From positions 496,001 to 560,000 of the forward strand of contig CAWBGI010000002.1 of the NCBI GenBank assembly GCA_963788225.1: a stretch of DNA of 64,000 nt, written 5' to 3'. This document shows, one piece after another, positions 7,931 through 16,431 of this stretch. The DNA is from Sulfotelmatobacter sp963788225 (GTDB taxonomy: Bacteria; Acidobacteriota; Terriglobia; Terriglobales; Acidobacteriaceae). The position numbers were made by a program, and so were the translations under genes. The stretch's first letter is position 1; every line of letters begins with the position of its first letter. The notes under the pieces were generated by a model. It was not told the origin of the DNA. It saw nothing but the letters and a program-made list of their open reading frames with translations, and searched no databases.

Positions 7931-10900
7931 CTATTGCGGAAGCTGATCGAGCAAGCTCTTCGCCTCGGCGTTATCAGGATGCTGCTTGAGCAGTTCGAGC
8001 AGGACTGCCCGCGCTTTTTCCGGCGCGCGTTCTATGATGTGGACCCGGGCCAGGTTCAGGTAACACTGATCGAAGGCAGGTGCAACCCCGTTACACTCTT
8101 CGAAACTTGCGACCGCCTGATCTCGACGCTGTGTACGCAAGTACAGTATCCCAAGATTATTCAAGGCTTCCGGGTAATCGGGACGATACTGCAAAGCTCT
8201 CTGCAGATATTCGTAGGCGTGAGTGCTGTCGTCGGCTTGCGCGTAGACCATGCCCAGACCATAGTTCGCATCAGGATCGTTGGAACTGACTTCGAGAGCG
8301 CGCTCGAATGTCTTGCGAGCCGCATCCCAGCTTTTCTGCAGGCGATACGCGTTGCCCAGATTATTGAGGGCAATAAGATGATCGGGATTCAACTGCAGGG
8401 CCTGCTGAAAGCACCGTATGGCTTCATCGGTGCGGCCTTCCTGCGTGGCGAGAAGCCCGAGATTATTCCAGGCGTTCGCGAGAGTGTCGGGATAGCTGGC
8501 GCGCAATTTTGTTGCATGTTCAAAACTCTCACGCGCTTCCGCCGTTTTCTGCAGACTCAGGTAGGCGCTTCCCAGGCCGTAGCAGGCTTCAGCGCTTGAT
8601 GGATCGTCGCGAAGGGCAAGCTGGAACGATGCCGCGGCTTGATCGAAATAGCCGCGCTGAAAAAATACTGCGCCGTAAGAGAGGTGGTTGCGGCCAAACT
8701 CATAGGTTTCAGCGATGCCCGGAAAAGGCAGCGCCCGCACCAACCGCTCTGAGTCGGTTTCAGGAATGCGCCGAAAGTCTTGTTCGGCCTGCTCAGGATT
8801 GACGGGCCCCTGATAGACCTTAACGATCCGCCCTTTGTCGTCAATTAAGAAAGAGGTTGGCAGGCCAAGATCACGATGCCGGTCGAACATATAACGATAG
8901 AGAATGTTGTAGATGCCGACTACGTCATCGGTCCCGCGAAGGATGGGGAATGAAAGCCGCCGCTCGCGCACCAGCGTTTTGAAGTTGTCATCGTCGGCAC
9001 GATCGTCAATGTTCACGGTGAGCAGTTGAAGGCCCTGACCCGCCCAACGCGCATGGAATCGGTTGAACACTTTCAGGTTCTCCACGCACTTCGCCGATTG
9101 CGCGACCCAGAAATTGAGCAGGAACGGTTTCCCTTGAAACGAAGTCAGGGCCTGTACTTGCCCATTCAAGTCGGGAAGCGAAAAATCCGGCGCGGTTACA
9201 GGCGTGAGCAGCCAAGTCCCAACCGTCGTAGGAGAAGATTCGGTTCTTGTCGGCGGAGCAGGGAATTGGCCCCGCAATGAAGTTTGCTTAGTAAACGCTT
9301 TGACTCGAAAAGTCTCGTTTCCTTCCTCCACATAGATTCTGTGGTTGAGCGGAAGGTCGTGAAGATCCTGCACGAGGCCGCTCGGCCAGCGAATCGACGT
9401 TCGCACGCGATTCTTCGCGTCTCCCAGGCCAAAAAATACTTCCTTGCTGTGCTGAGCAAGAAATCCTGAACCGGCTTGCAGCATGCGAGTCTGGCGGCCT
9501 GATTCGGTTTCCACTGTAACCGCCGCGCCAATGGCGTCACGATTGCTCTTCGTACCGCTGAGGTGGAAAACAATCGATGCTGGCAGATTTTCCATCACAT
9601 TCTTCATGATGCGTAGCTGCGAGCCGTTACGGTTCTTGAGAAACACTTCCTGGCGGCCGTCATGATCGAAATCGGCCAGCGCAAAGGCCCTCCCGTCCTC
9701 GAGAAAGTCCATTCCTACGGCGCCGGAAACGTCAGAGAACGTTCCATCGCGGTTATTCGCATAGAAAACATTGCGCTCGAACCCGCTCCAGGTGCCGTCG
9801 GCGCGAATGAGTTCGTTGATGGCGCTCCACCCTTGTTCGTAGTCATGCGAGGGCTTCGCCTGGTCCGGCGAATTGGCAACCACTTGCCGCCAAAAAAAAC
9901 TATTCAAATCCGCGCGCAATGGGCCCGAGATCATGCCATTCGCGATGTAGAGATCGGGAAAGCCATCATGGTCGAAGTCAAATGCATCGCTCGACCACGA
10001 CCAGCGGCCCATCCCAACTCCGGCGAATGCGGTTTTATCCTGAAAGGCACCGCCGCCATTGCCAGACCCGCTGCTGTGAAAACTGCTGTTGCGAAATAAC
10101 GAATTGCCCATTGCATGTTTTCGATAGAGGGCGCGAACCTTCTTTGGCGAGTCTTTCTTGAAAATTTCCTGCGCCGAGATACGATCACCGGCAGCGGTCC
10201 ACATGTCGGCGACGTAAAGATCCGCGGCGCCATCATTGTCGTAGTCGAGCCAGCAAACGCTCATGCCCGCGCCGACGTCCTCAACTCCCGCCTGCGGAGC
10301 AACATCGGTAAATGTTCCGTTGCCGTTATTGCGGTAGAGGTTCTTGCGGCCGAAATCGTTCACCACATAAAGATCGGACCAGCCATCCCCGTTGTAATCG
10401 CTCCATCCGCAGCAGAAACTGTAGCGTGTGTTGTTTTGATTGAGGCCCGCGTCCGCGGTGACGTCGCGAAAGGTTCCATCGCGCTGGTTGCGCATCATGA
10501 AGTTGGGGGGACCGTTTTCTGCATCGTGATAGGGCAGGGGATATTTGTATTGGTCCGTTCCTTGGTAATAGGCGTAAAGGCAAAAGTAAATATCCAGCCA
10601 TCCATCGCGGTCATAGTCGGCAACCGCGGCGCCGGTAAAAGTCCCTTGCGGAGGGTTCGCGAATTGAAACGCGCCGGGTTTGTATCGAAACTTTCCGCCG
10701 CCCTGGTTCAAGAACAGAAGCGGCCCGCTCGCGCGCACCACGACCACATCCTGGCGTCCATCGTTGTCGAAATCGGCAAAGAGCGCGCAAGCCGTGTTGT
10801 CGAGGATCCCCAAGCCGGAGGCTTCCGTGATGTCTTCGAACGTTCCATCTCCGCGGTTCCGATAAAGCCGGTTGGGCAGTCCCGCGGGTTGGCAAACGTA

Positions 10901-11782
10901 GAGATCGTCGAAGCCGTCATTGTCGATGTCGGCGACCGAGACTCCATTGTGCCCGTAGATGTCGATGCCGCAGGCGCCGTCGAGAACGGTGCGCCAATAG
11001 TCAACGCCGCGAAGCATTTGAGCCGAATAAGAAGCATTGCCTCCGAGGAGCGATGCCGTGACGTCAACGAAGACGGGTGAGGTGGAGCGGCTTCGTGTTT
11101 CGTCCAGCACCCTCAAGCTCCGGAGCTGAAACGCGCCGGCCGCGGAGGTAGACGAAGAACTTTTCCATTCGAGGTCCCAGTATCCCACTCGCTGCTCTCG
11201 ATGGAAACCAGCGCCGGCGCCTGCAAACTCGTAACGTACGCGAGTCTGCAGCCGCTCGGGCAGTTGAGAGGAAGAGTTAGAACTTGCCTCAATCTTCGTC
11301 ACTTGGAATTCCGCGGTTGCAAGCTTGGAGAAAACATCCATGGCCGCTCGCAATTCCCGAAGAAAGGCATTCCGGTCAAGATTTGTCTGAGAGCTGAATT
11401 TGTTCTGATGAACTTCAAGCACCGAACCTGGACGCACGAGTCGCGAGTCGCTCGGGCGCAGGGAGGAGGCTGAGAAATCTGGAGCAAGCACTCTTTCAAA
11501 GGCGTGCATGTCTTGGGGAGAACGATGAAGGCTCGCACTCCACTCCGCAAGAATGACCGCGATCGGGTTGTGATATTTTTCGGTGATGAAATCGTCCAGG
11601 CCAGCTTGCGTCTTGAGGAGTAGTGCATCGATAGGCCGCTGGGCGCGATAGTGAGGACTCACATAGAGCTCAGCATCTGATGGGGGTGCGGCGGGAGAAT
11701 CGATGGCAGAGATGGTGGGGAAAGCGAAGCCGAGAAGTCTGGCGGGAACCATGGCGGTGGAAGCGCCCTGGCAAAAGCGCAC
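7931..11782 (-). CDS. CRTAC1-like FG-GAP/ASPIC-UnbV protein with thioredoxin-like and TPR domains
   Basis: This is a 1,283-residue exported protein from a GTG at 11782. After an N-terminal region of about 230 residues come FG-GAP/VCBS repeats with at least seven DxDxDG-type calcium loops (for example DIDNDGFDD, DFDNDGRQD, DYDRDGWLD). An ASPIC/UnbV domain follows, then a TlpA/AhpC-like thioredoxin fold and a C-terminal TPR array. In the thioredoxin fold the WCxxC site reads QSAKC, so the first Cys is lost. The GTG is suspect: in frame just upstream lies PSRRDFLV, a twin-arginine motif, but no ATG, GTG or TTG precedes it. Only 73 bases separate the gene from the nucleoside hydrolase, so the two probably form an operon. 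The role is unknown; a periplasmic scaffold or adhesin is plausible. Confidence 0.82.
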   Translation of the reverse strand: MRFCQGASTAMVPARLLGFAFPTISAIDSPAAPPSDAELYVSPHYRAQRPIDALLLKTQAGLDDFITEKYHNPIAVILAEWSASLHRSPQDMHAFERVLAPDFSASSLRPSDSRLVRPGSVLEVHQNKFSSQTNLDRNAFLRELRAAMDVFSKLATAEFQVTKIEASSNSSSQLPERLQTRVRYEFAGAGAGFHREQRVGYWDLEWKSSSSTSAAGAFQLRSLRVLDETRSRSTSPVFVDVTASLLGGNASYSAQMLRGVDYWRTVLDGACGIDIYGHNGVSVADIDNDGFDDLYVCQPAGLPNRLYRNRGDGTFEDITEASGLGILDNTACALFADFDNDGRQDVVVVRASGPLLFLNQGGGKFRYKPGAFQFANPPQGTFTGAAVADYDRDGWLDIYFCLYAYYQGTDQYKYPLPYHDAENGPPNFMMRNQRDGTFRDVTADAGLNQNNTRYSFCCGWSDYNGDGWSDLYVVNDFGRKNLYRNNGNGTFTDVAPQAGVEDVGAGMSVCWLDYDNDGAADLYVADMWTAAGDRISAQEIFKKDSPKKVRALYRKHAMGNSLFRNSSFHSSGSGNGGGAFQDKTAFAGVGMGRWSWSSDAFDFDHDGFPDLYIANGMISGPLRADLNSFFWRQVVANSPDQAKPSHDYEQGWSAINELIRADGTWSGFERNVFYANNRDGTFSDVSGAVGMDFLEDGRAFALADFDHDGRQEVFLKNRNGSQLRIMKNVMENLPASIVFHLSGTKSNRDAIGAAVTVETESGRQTRMLQAGSGFLAQHSKEVFFGLGDAKNRVRTSIRWPSGLVQDLHDLPLNHRIYVEEGNETFRVKAFTKQTSLRGQFPAPPTRTESSPTTVGTWLLTPVTAPDFSLPDLNGQVQALTSFQGKPFLLNFWVAQSAKCVENLKVFNRFHARWAGQGLQLLTVNIDDRADDDNFKTLVRERRLSFPILRGTDDVVGIYNILYRYMFDRHRDLGLPTSFLIDDKGRIVKVYQGPVNPEQAEQDFRRIPETDSERLVRALPFPGIAETYEFGRNHLSYGAVFFQRGYFDQAAASFQLALRDDPSSAEACYGLGSAYLSLQKTAEARESFEHATKLRASYPDTLANAWNNLGLLATQEGRTDEAIRCFQQALQLNPDHLIALNNLGNAYRLQKSWDAARKTFERALEVSSNDPDANYGLGMVYAQADDSTHAYEYLQRALQYRPDYPEALNNLGILYLRTQRRDQAVASFEECNGVAPAFDQCYLNLARVHIIERAPEKARAVLLELLKQHPDNAEAKSLLDQLPQ

Positions 11783-12162
11783 GAGAAAGTCACGGCGACT
11801 CGGGTCTTTTGGCTGGAAATCGGCCGGATGACGCGTCTTCCCTGCCCGACTCAGAACGGTGCCCCCGGAAATTCAGGTGTAGGACCGAAATCTAGCAGCC
11901 ACGCCGGAGCACGTCAAGGATTGGCGTAGAGTCGTTCCGCTGATACCTCTGAGTCCGTTTCTTGGTCCCCACAGACCATTTTCGGGAATCCAGTAGACAC
12001 CTTCCCGTAGACGGAATCACAGCTCCGGCTAAATGAGGTTTCCCCTTGACCTCTGGTTTGCGAGGCAGCTAGCGTTTGAAGGTGAGAGAAAACGGAGCGC
12101 AGCAGCTAGCGCGGAGTGATTTCAGATTGGGGCGAAGGGTTCCAGGCGAGGTTGGTTAGCAG
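11783..12162. other. intergenic region between divergent CRTAC1 and response-regulator genes
   Basis: This 380-base stretch holds the in-frame upstream extension of the CRTAC1 gene (to a stop at 11873-11875), including the Tat-like motif at about 11779-11802. It also holds a direct repeat CAGCTAGCG at 12066-12074 and 12103-12111 ahead of the regulator gene. No convincing promoter pair was found. Confidence 0.5.
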
Positions 12163-12846
12163 ATGGGAACGGTGGTTTCAGGATTCTCGGGGCCGGTTGC
12201 CGCAGTGTTCTTGCTGGCTGAGAACCGGCTGCTGCGCGAAGCCCTATTGCGCATCTTGTCGAAGAAAGACGACATTCAGGTGGTGGGAGCGGGATCGTAC
12301 GACCCCGACATGTTCGAGCAAATTGCGGAGACACGAGCCAACGTGGTGGTGCTCGATTCGGTCGCTCCAGTTCTGGCTGAACATGGCGTGGTACGCGAAC
12401 TGCATCAGCTGAATCCCGCCATCAGAGTGGTGATGGTAGGCATGGAGGCCGATGAGGCCCTCTTTCTTCGCGTGGTGCAGGCGGGCGCTGTGGGTTACAT
12501 ACTCAAGGATGCTTCGGCTGTGGAAGTAGCACGAACGATTCGCGCAGTCGCAGCCGGCGAAGCAGTGTGTCCAGCTGCGCTCTCCGGAGTGTTATTTCAG
12601 TGGGTGGCGCGGCATCAGCCTGCCATTCCGAGCCTGCACCTCAAGAACCGTCTTGGCCTCAGCCGCAGGGAACAGCAACTGGTTGGCCTGATCCAGCAGG
12701 GTTTCACTAATAAGGAAATGGCCAGCCGGCTGAATCTCTCCGAACAAACCGTCAAGAACCACGTGCACCGCATGTTGCGCAAGGTGGGAGCGTCGGACCG
12801 GCTTTCCATCGTCGAAGTTTGCCGCAACGAGGGCCTGAGCGTTTAG
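12163..12846 (+). CDS. NarL/FixJ-type response regulator, orphan
   Basis: The 227-residue protein has a receiver domain (about 13-135) with phospho-acceptor Asp65 in VVVLDS and the conserved Lys115 in YILKD, followed by a LuxR-type helix-turn-helix (about 166-222, LSRREQQL then SEQTVKNHVHRML). The usual acidic pair at the end of the first beta strand is reduced to AEN (Glu20), so metal binding and phosphorylation could be weaker. It would act as a dimeric DNA-binding transcription factor in the cytoplasm. No histidine kinase is adjacent. It converges on the HAD gene with a 4-base overlap of the two coding ends. Its targets are unknown. Confidence 0.9.
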   Translation: MGTVVSGFSGPVAAVFLLAENRLLREALLRILSKKDDIQVVGAGSYDPDMFEQIAETRANVVVLDSVAPVLAEHGVVRELHQLNPAIRVVMVGMEADEALFLRVVQAGAVGYILKDASAVEVARTIRAVAAGEAVCPAALSGVLFQWVARHQPAIPSLHLKNRLGLSRREQQLVGLIQQGFTNKEMASRLNLSEQTVKNHVHRMLRKVGASDRLSIVEVCRNEGLSV

Positions 12847-13547
12847 CCGAGGCCGGCGGCAGCTTGGCGAGACGCCGGGTTGTGGGCAAGCAGGCCTTCC
12901 AGATCCCGCGCCGACATCGTTTCGAAGTTGCGAACCACGTGCACCGCGCCTGCGACGGTTAGAGTTTCGGGGGTTTCATGCGACGCCACTCCAATGCAGC
13001 GCAACCCGGCGCCGGCCGCCGCCCGAATTCCTGAGACAGCGTCTTCGAACGCCAATAGGCAGTCGGGCTCGATCTCGATCCGCTCGCAGGCCAGCCGGTA
13101 AATTGAGGGGTCCGGTTTGCCCACGGGAACTTCTTCCCCGGCCACGATCACCTGAAAACAATTCAGCAATCCCAAATCAGCCATCGTCGACCGCGCGCGG
13201 CTATGGCTGGCGGAGGTGGCGAGAGCCAAGGCAACGCCGCTGAGATGAAGCTCGCGGACAATACGCGTCGCACCGGGAACCGCAACAACTTCCAGCCGCA
13301 TCTGCCGAAAGATGCAATCCTTGCGCCTGCCGAATTCTTCGAGTTCGGCCTCTGGGCAATTGCCCAGAAAGTGACGCAGGATGTCGCTGCGCTTGCGGCC
13401 GTCGAGAATAAAGTCCAACTCGTGCTCGGGCACCTTCCGCCCCAGGGTTTCTAAGAACAAGCCCCAAGCCTTGCGGTGCGTGGCGTGGCTATCCACGAGG
13501 ACCCCATCCATGTCGAAGATGACGCCGCGCAGAGGTCCGGCGCTCAT
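12843..13547 (-). CDS. HAD-superfamily hydrolase, beta-phosphoglucomutase/phosphatase type
   Basis: This is a 234-residue enzyme with the HAD motif DMDGVLVDS, in which Asp12 is the nucleophile and Asp14 the acid/base. Motif II is ATSAS, and the later motifs are GKPDP and FEDAVSGIRAA. The ATG at 13547 overlaps the TGA of the upstream nucleotidyltransferase gene as ATGA and follows GGAGAAA, so it is translationally coupled; a longer upstream reading is not favoured. It probably dephosphorylates or isomerises a sugar phosphate. In an HddA/HddC-type pathway it could remove the 7-phosphate of the heptose bisphosphate, but it belongs to the PGM-like HAD class and not the GmhB class, so this assignment is inference. 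Confidence 0.85.
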   Translation of the reverse strand: MSAGPLRGVIFDMDGVLVDSHATHRKAWGLFLETLGRKVPEHELDFILDGRKRSDILRHFLGNCPEAELEEFGRRKDCIFRQMRLEVVAVPGATRIVRELHLSGVALALATSASHSRARSTMADLGLLNCFQVIVAGEEVPVGKPDPSIYRLACERIEIEPDCLLAFEDAVSGIRAAAGAGLRCIGVASHETPETLTVAGAVHVVRNFETMSARDLEGLLAHNPASRQAAAGLG

Positions 13548-14332
13548 GAAATTTCTCCAGATGAAATCCGCGCGTGCTGCCCACAAGCCGCTCGCGCTGT
13601 GCAAGGGGTTTGCTCCTCATGGTGGCCCGATGAGGCCACGTTCAGGCCCGGCCAAGTGATCTGTGCCCTTCTGTAGTTCGGCAGCGTGCCAATGTCGAGC
13701 AAATAGTCTGCGATGGGATACCCGAACATTTCGCCGAGTAGACGGGGTAAGACGTGAAAACCGATATCTGCCGGAATGGAGTCCGGAATCAACTCGAAAA
13801 GGCGAGGCCTTGCCACTATAAGCCCCGAGAAGACCCAATTGCTGCGAGGGATTTTAGGCTTCTCTTCGAAGCTGATGATGACACCCGCCTCGTCTGTGAT
13901 GGCCACACCGCAGCGTGAAGGGTCGGGTACCTGGTAGAGACCGAGGGTTGCGATGCCCCCATGTCTCGAATGGAATTCACTCATGCGCGCCAGGTTCGTG
14001 TTGGTGAGCACATCCGAATAGAAGATCCAAAACGCCGGATCAGAACCGATCCACTCCCGATTCGCCGCAACCGTTCCTGCTGAACCGAGCAATTGGTCTT
14101 CATGAACCAACCGAACGTTTACCTGCGACCCGCTCCGCTGAAGGTGCCGCTCAATGAGTTGCGCATGAGCGTGCAGGTTGATGAGGACTTCGGTGATGCC
14201 TGAACGCGCGCAAAGATCGAGCCATATATCGAGCAAGGGCCTGCCACGGATCGGCAAGAGGCACTTGGGAACGGAATCGGTGAGCGGACGAAGACGCGTG
14301 CCATACCCCCCGGCCAGCAAGAATGCTTTCAA
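13544..14332 (-). CDS. sugar-phosphate nucleotidyltransferase (HddC/mannose-1-P guanylyltransferase-like)
   Basis: Starting at the TTG at 14332 gives 262 residues opening at the canonical N-terminus MKAFLLAGGYGTRLRPLT, with the nucleotide-binding GGxGTRLRPLT and the PK of the substrate site. An SDVL metal/phosphate motif follows, then FEEKPK and GTLPNYRRA near the end. It would transfer a nucleotide to a sugar 1-phosphate for glycan or LPS synthesis. The frame stays open upstream to a GTG at 14419, overlapping the kinase gene, so the start is uncertain. It is sandwiched in an operon with an HddA-like kinase and an HAD phosphatase, which suggests NDP-heptose or NDP-mannose supply. Confidence 0.82.
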   Translation of the reverse strand: MKAFLLAGGYGTRLRPLTDSVPKCLLPIRGRPLLDIWLDLCARSGITEVLINLHAHAQLIERHLQRSGSQVNVRLVHEDQLLGSAGTVAANREWIGSDPAFWIFYSDVLTNTNLARMSEFHSRHGGIATLGLYQVPDPSRCGVAITDEAGVIISFEEKPKIPRSNWVFSGLIVARPRLFELIPDSIPADIGFHVLPRLLGEMFGYPIADYLLDIGTLPNYRRAQITWPGLNVASSGHHEEQTPCTARAACGQHARISSGEIS

Positions 14333-14366
14333 GGTTGCGTCTTGCGGTTCGAGATACCGGTAAAAA

Positions 14367-15515
14367 TCAAACGGCCGCCGCCGATGACAATGGAAGGAAC
14401 GTCCATCGCGTACCCGCACGCTCGTCGTGATCGATGAAGGGATCGTTCACAATGACCTGTGCGCCCTGGCCGTCGAAGGCAAAGGCCATTTCTTGCACCC
14501 CTTCGTGCTGCATCCCAGTACGAACGGCCTCGTGGCAACCGGGCTCGCAGTAAAGCAGCAGAAATCCTCCGCCGCCGGCGCCGGTGATCTTGCCGCCCAG
14601 CGCGCCGTGCTGGCGCGCGGCCTGGTAGAGAGCATCAATGCGCGGACTCGAGATGCGATGGGAAACGCGCTTCTTGGCTTGCCAGGCATCGTCGAGCAGA
14701 TTTCCGAAGTGTTCCAGGTCCCCGCACAGCAGGGCCTCTTTCATCAGCGCCGCAGCCTCCTTCACCTGATGCAGCGCCTCCACGGCGGGGCCGGCCGGAA
14801 GCCGTGTGGATTCTTCCTGGTCGGCGAGGATGTCCCACGAATGATGAGCCGCCCCGGTGAAGAACAGCATGAGATTCGATTGCAGCGCGGAAAGGATGCC
14901 GGGATCGAGCTGTAAAGGCTCGACCTGGGTGGTCCCATCCGGGTGGAAGCGAATGTAGTTGAGTCCGCCAAAGGCCGCGGCATATTCGTCCTGCTTCCCT
15001 ACGTGCCGCCCCAAGCCGAAGCGGGTGATGCGGAAGGCCCGCTCTGCGAGATCGTATTTCGACAGCGGAGAACGCAAGTAAGTGGTGAGCACTTTCAAGA
15101 GATTTACGCAAACACTCGCCGAGGAACCGAGTCCGGTGCCGGGAGGGATTTCGGAAGCCAGGAACAGATCGGCGGCAAGGTCGGCGCCCAGGTCCTTGAG
15201 TACCGCGAGAGGGATTTCCAGACCGCTGTTGTGGGTGGGCAGGGCCGCGAGATCGTTCCAGTTTCCGAACAATCGGAGGTCGGAGGAGATCACCTGGATA
15301 CGGCCATCGCCGCGCTTGCCCAGAATGGTGTAGAAATACTTATTGATGGCAATGATCAGAACGTCGGGCTGCGCTTGTTCGACGATGTCCGCCAAGTCGC
15401 TCTCGTTCTGCACCTCGCCCACAACTTCGATGTCGGGCTGGTCGGCAATCGTAGCCATCACCAACTCCCGCATCAGACGTGGATGATTTGCCACCAGCAC
15501 ACGGACTCGTCTCAC
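14367..15515 (-). CDS. chimeric ORF: half response-regulator receiver joined to HddA-like GHMP kinase lacking its N-terminus
   Basis: The product is 382 residues from a GTG at 15515 (GGGGAT upstream). Residues 1-55 read as the first half of a receiver domain (VRVLVANHPRLMREL to PDVLII). From residue 57 (INKYFYTILGKR) the sequence is a D-glycero-D-manno-heptose 7-phosphate kinase-like GHMP kinase. ATP-binding motif 2 is intact (PPGTGLGSSA, 124-133), as are the KQDEYAAAFGG segment and motif 3 (GAGGGGF, 312-318). The normal first 35-40 residues of HddA-type kinases, with the substrate-binding GGG[ST]D motif, are absent. The downstream nucleotidyltransferase and HAD genes fit the kinase half. An in-frame deletion or an assembly join near 15345-15356 would explain the chimera, and kinase activity is doubtful. 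Confidence 0.75.
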   Translation of the reverse strand: MRRVRVLVANHPRLMRELVMATIADQPDIEVVGEVQNESDLADIVEQAQPDVLIIAINKYFYTILGKRGDGRIQVISSDLRLFGNWNDLAALPTHNSGLEIPLAVLKDLGADLAADLFLASEIPPGTGLGSSASVCVNLLKVLTTYLRSPLSKYDLAERAFRITRFGLGRHVGKQDEYAAAFGGLNYIRFHPDGTTQVEPLQLDPGILSALQSNLMLFFTGAAHHSWDILADQEESTRLPAGPAVEALHQVKEAAALMKEALLCGDLEHFGNLLDDAWQAKKRVSHRISSPRIDALYQAARQHGALGGKITGAGGGGFLLLYCEPGCHEAVRTGMQHEGVQEMAFAFDGQGAQVIVNDPFIDHDERAGTRWTFLPLSSAAAV

Positions 15516-15657
15516 AGAGCAATCCCCAGCGCAGAGCATAGGTCGTCCTGGCTTGCAGGGACAAGGTTCAAAAGCGATCTAGGCGAGGGATCCGACCTTT
15601 GGAAGCGGACGGTACTGTAAGGAAGAATTTGCGAAATACTGCAGGCACGTTCAATAA

Positions 15658-15700
15658 GTACTCAGGCTGAGTACCAAGGCTCGTACTAATGGGTACTAAT
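15658..15700. promoter_or_regulatory. cluster of inverted and direct repeats upstream of the chimeric kinase ORF
   Basis: An inverted repeat GTACTC/GAGTAC with a 5-base spacer (15658-15674) is followed by two GTACTAAT copies one helical turn apart (15683-15690 and 15693-15700). TACTAAT fits the NarL-type heptamer TACYNMT. It sits between the chimeric ORF and the 3' end of the next gene on the same strand. It may be an operator; this is inference. Confidence 0.3.
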
Positions 15701-15725
15701 CCGAATCGATGGCCTGGCTGCGCCC

Positions 15726-16241
15726 TCACTTCGTCCGAGGAATCAGCGCAAAGGAATCGAGGAATTCCTGTGTGTTCGCGTATGGGGTTCCAAGGGGTGA
15801 GACGACCAGCGTCTGATAGAGAGTGGTGCCGACCATATAAATGCGGGCGCGGAAATGTCCCTGATCACTTTCCGCTTGAAACTCCAGCGCGGGGTAGCCT
15901 TGCAACGTAAACGATTTTTCGCTTCCCGCCACCAGATGGCTCTTGGAATTCTCCAAGGCCCCGTTCTTGGCGCCCTGTAACAGCTTGGCCGGGTCGATTC
16001 CAGCGACCTGAGATCCGTAATCGCAGACTCCCGTAAAGAGCGCCGCCTGCCCCGACTCGGCAACATAGGACCGTAATTCGAAGGTCCCGGAATCGGTGGG
16101 CACATTATTCTTCTGCAGCTTTGGTTCACTCGGGTAGCTAGCTTTGAACCCGTCAACTGGATATTGGTACTGGGCCAGGGTTTGTGCGGAAGCAACTGCT
16201 GCTATCAGCACGAATAAAATTAGAGCGAGCTTGGTGCGCAT
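15726..16241 (-). CDS. secreted protein of unknown function
   Basis: The 171-residue protein begins with a clean Sec signal peptide (Lys/Arg start, hydrophobic core, cleavage after AVASA at about residue 19). The mature part has no motif I recognise. It contains alternating hydrophobic and polar stretches (YQYPVDGFKASYPSEPKL, FELRSYVAE, LEFQAESDQGHFRARIYMVG) typical of a small beta-rich fold, similar in style to conserved acidobacterial periplasmic proteins that begin with a YP(S/E)EP-type motif. One Cys is present in the mature part. It is transcribed alone, between the chimeric kinase ORF and an exported epimerase. Export is well supported; function cannot be assigned. Confidence 0.75.
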   Translation of the reverse strand: MRTKLALILFVLIAAVASAQTLAQYQYPVDGFKASYPSEPKLQKNNVPTDSGTFELRSYVAESGQAALFTGVCDYGSQVAGIDPAKLLQGAKNGALENSKSHLVAGSEKSFTLQGYPALEFQAESDQGHFRARIYMVGTTLYQTLVVSPLGTPYANTQEFLDSFALIPRTK

Positions 16242-16431
16242 GAAGTGTGTCTCCGTTCGGGATTTATCGAATCGAGGGGATGGTGGAACCGGCTAGCCGG
16301 CCCATGGTAAGTGTTACTCGCTCGCAAGTTGACAGCAAGGTTACGGAAGACACGCATCCACCGCGAATATTCATCCCGCGCGCTCGCATAGCGCCCGTGA
16401 CGACGCCGAGCGCAAGCCTCACGGCGGCATG

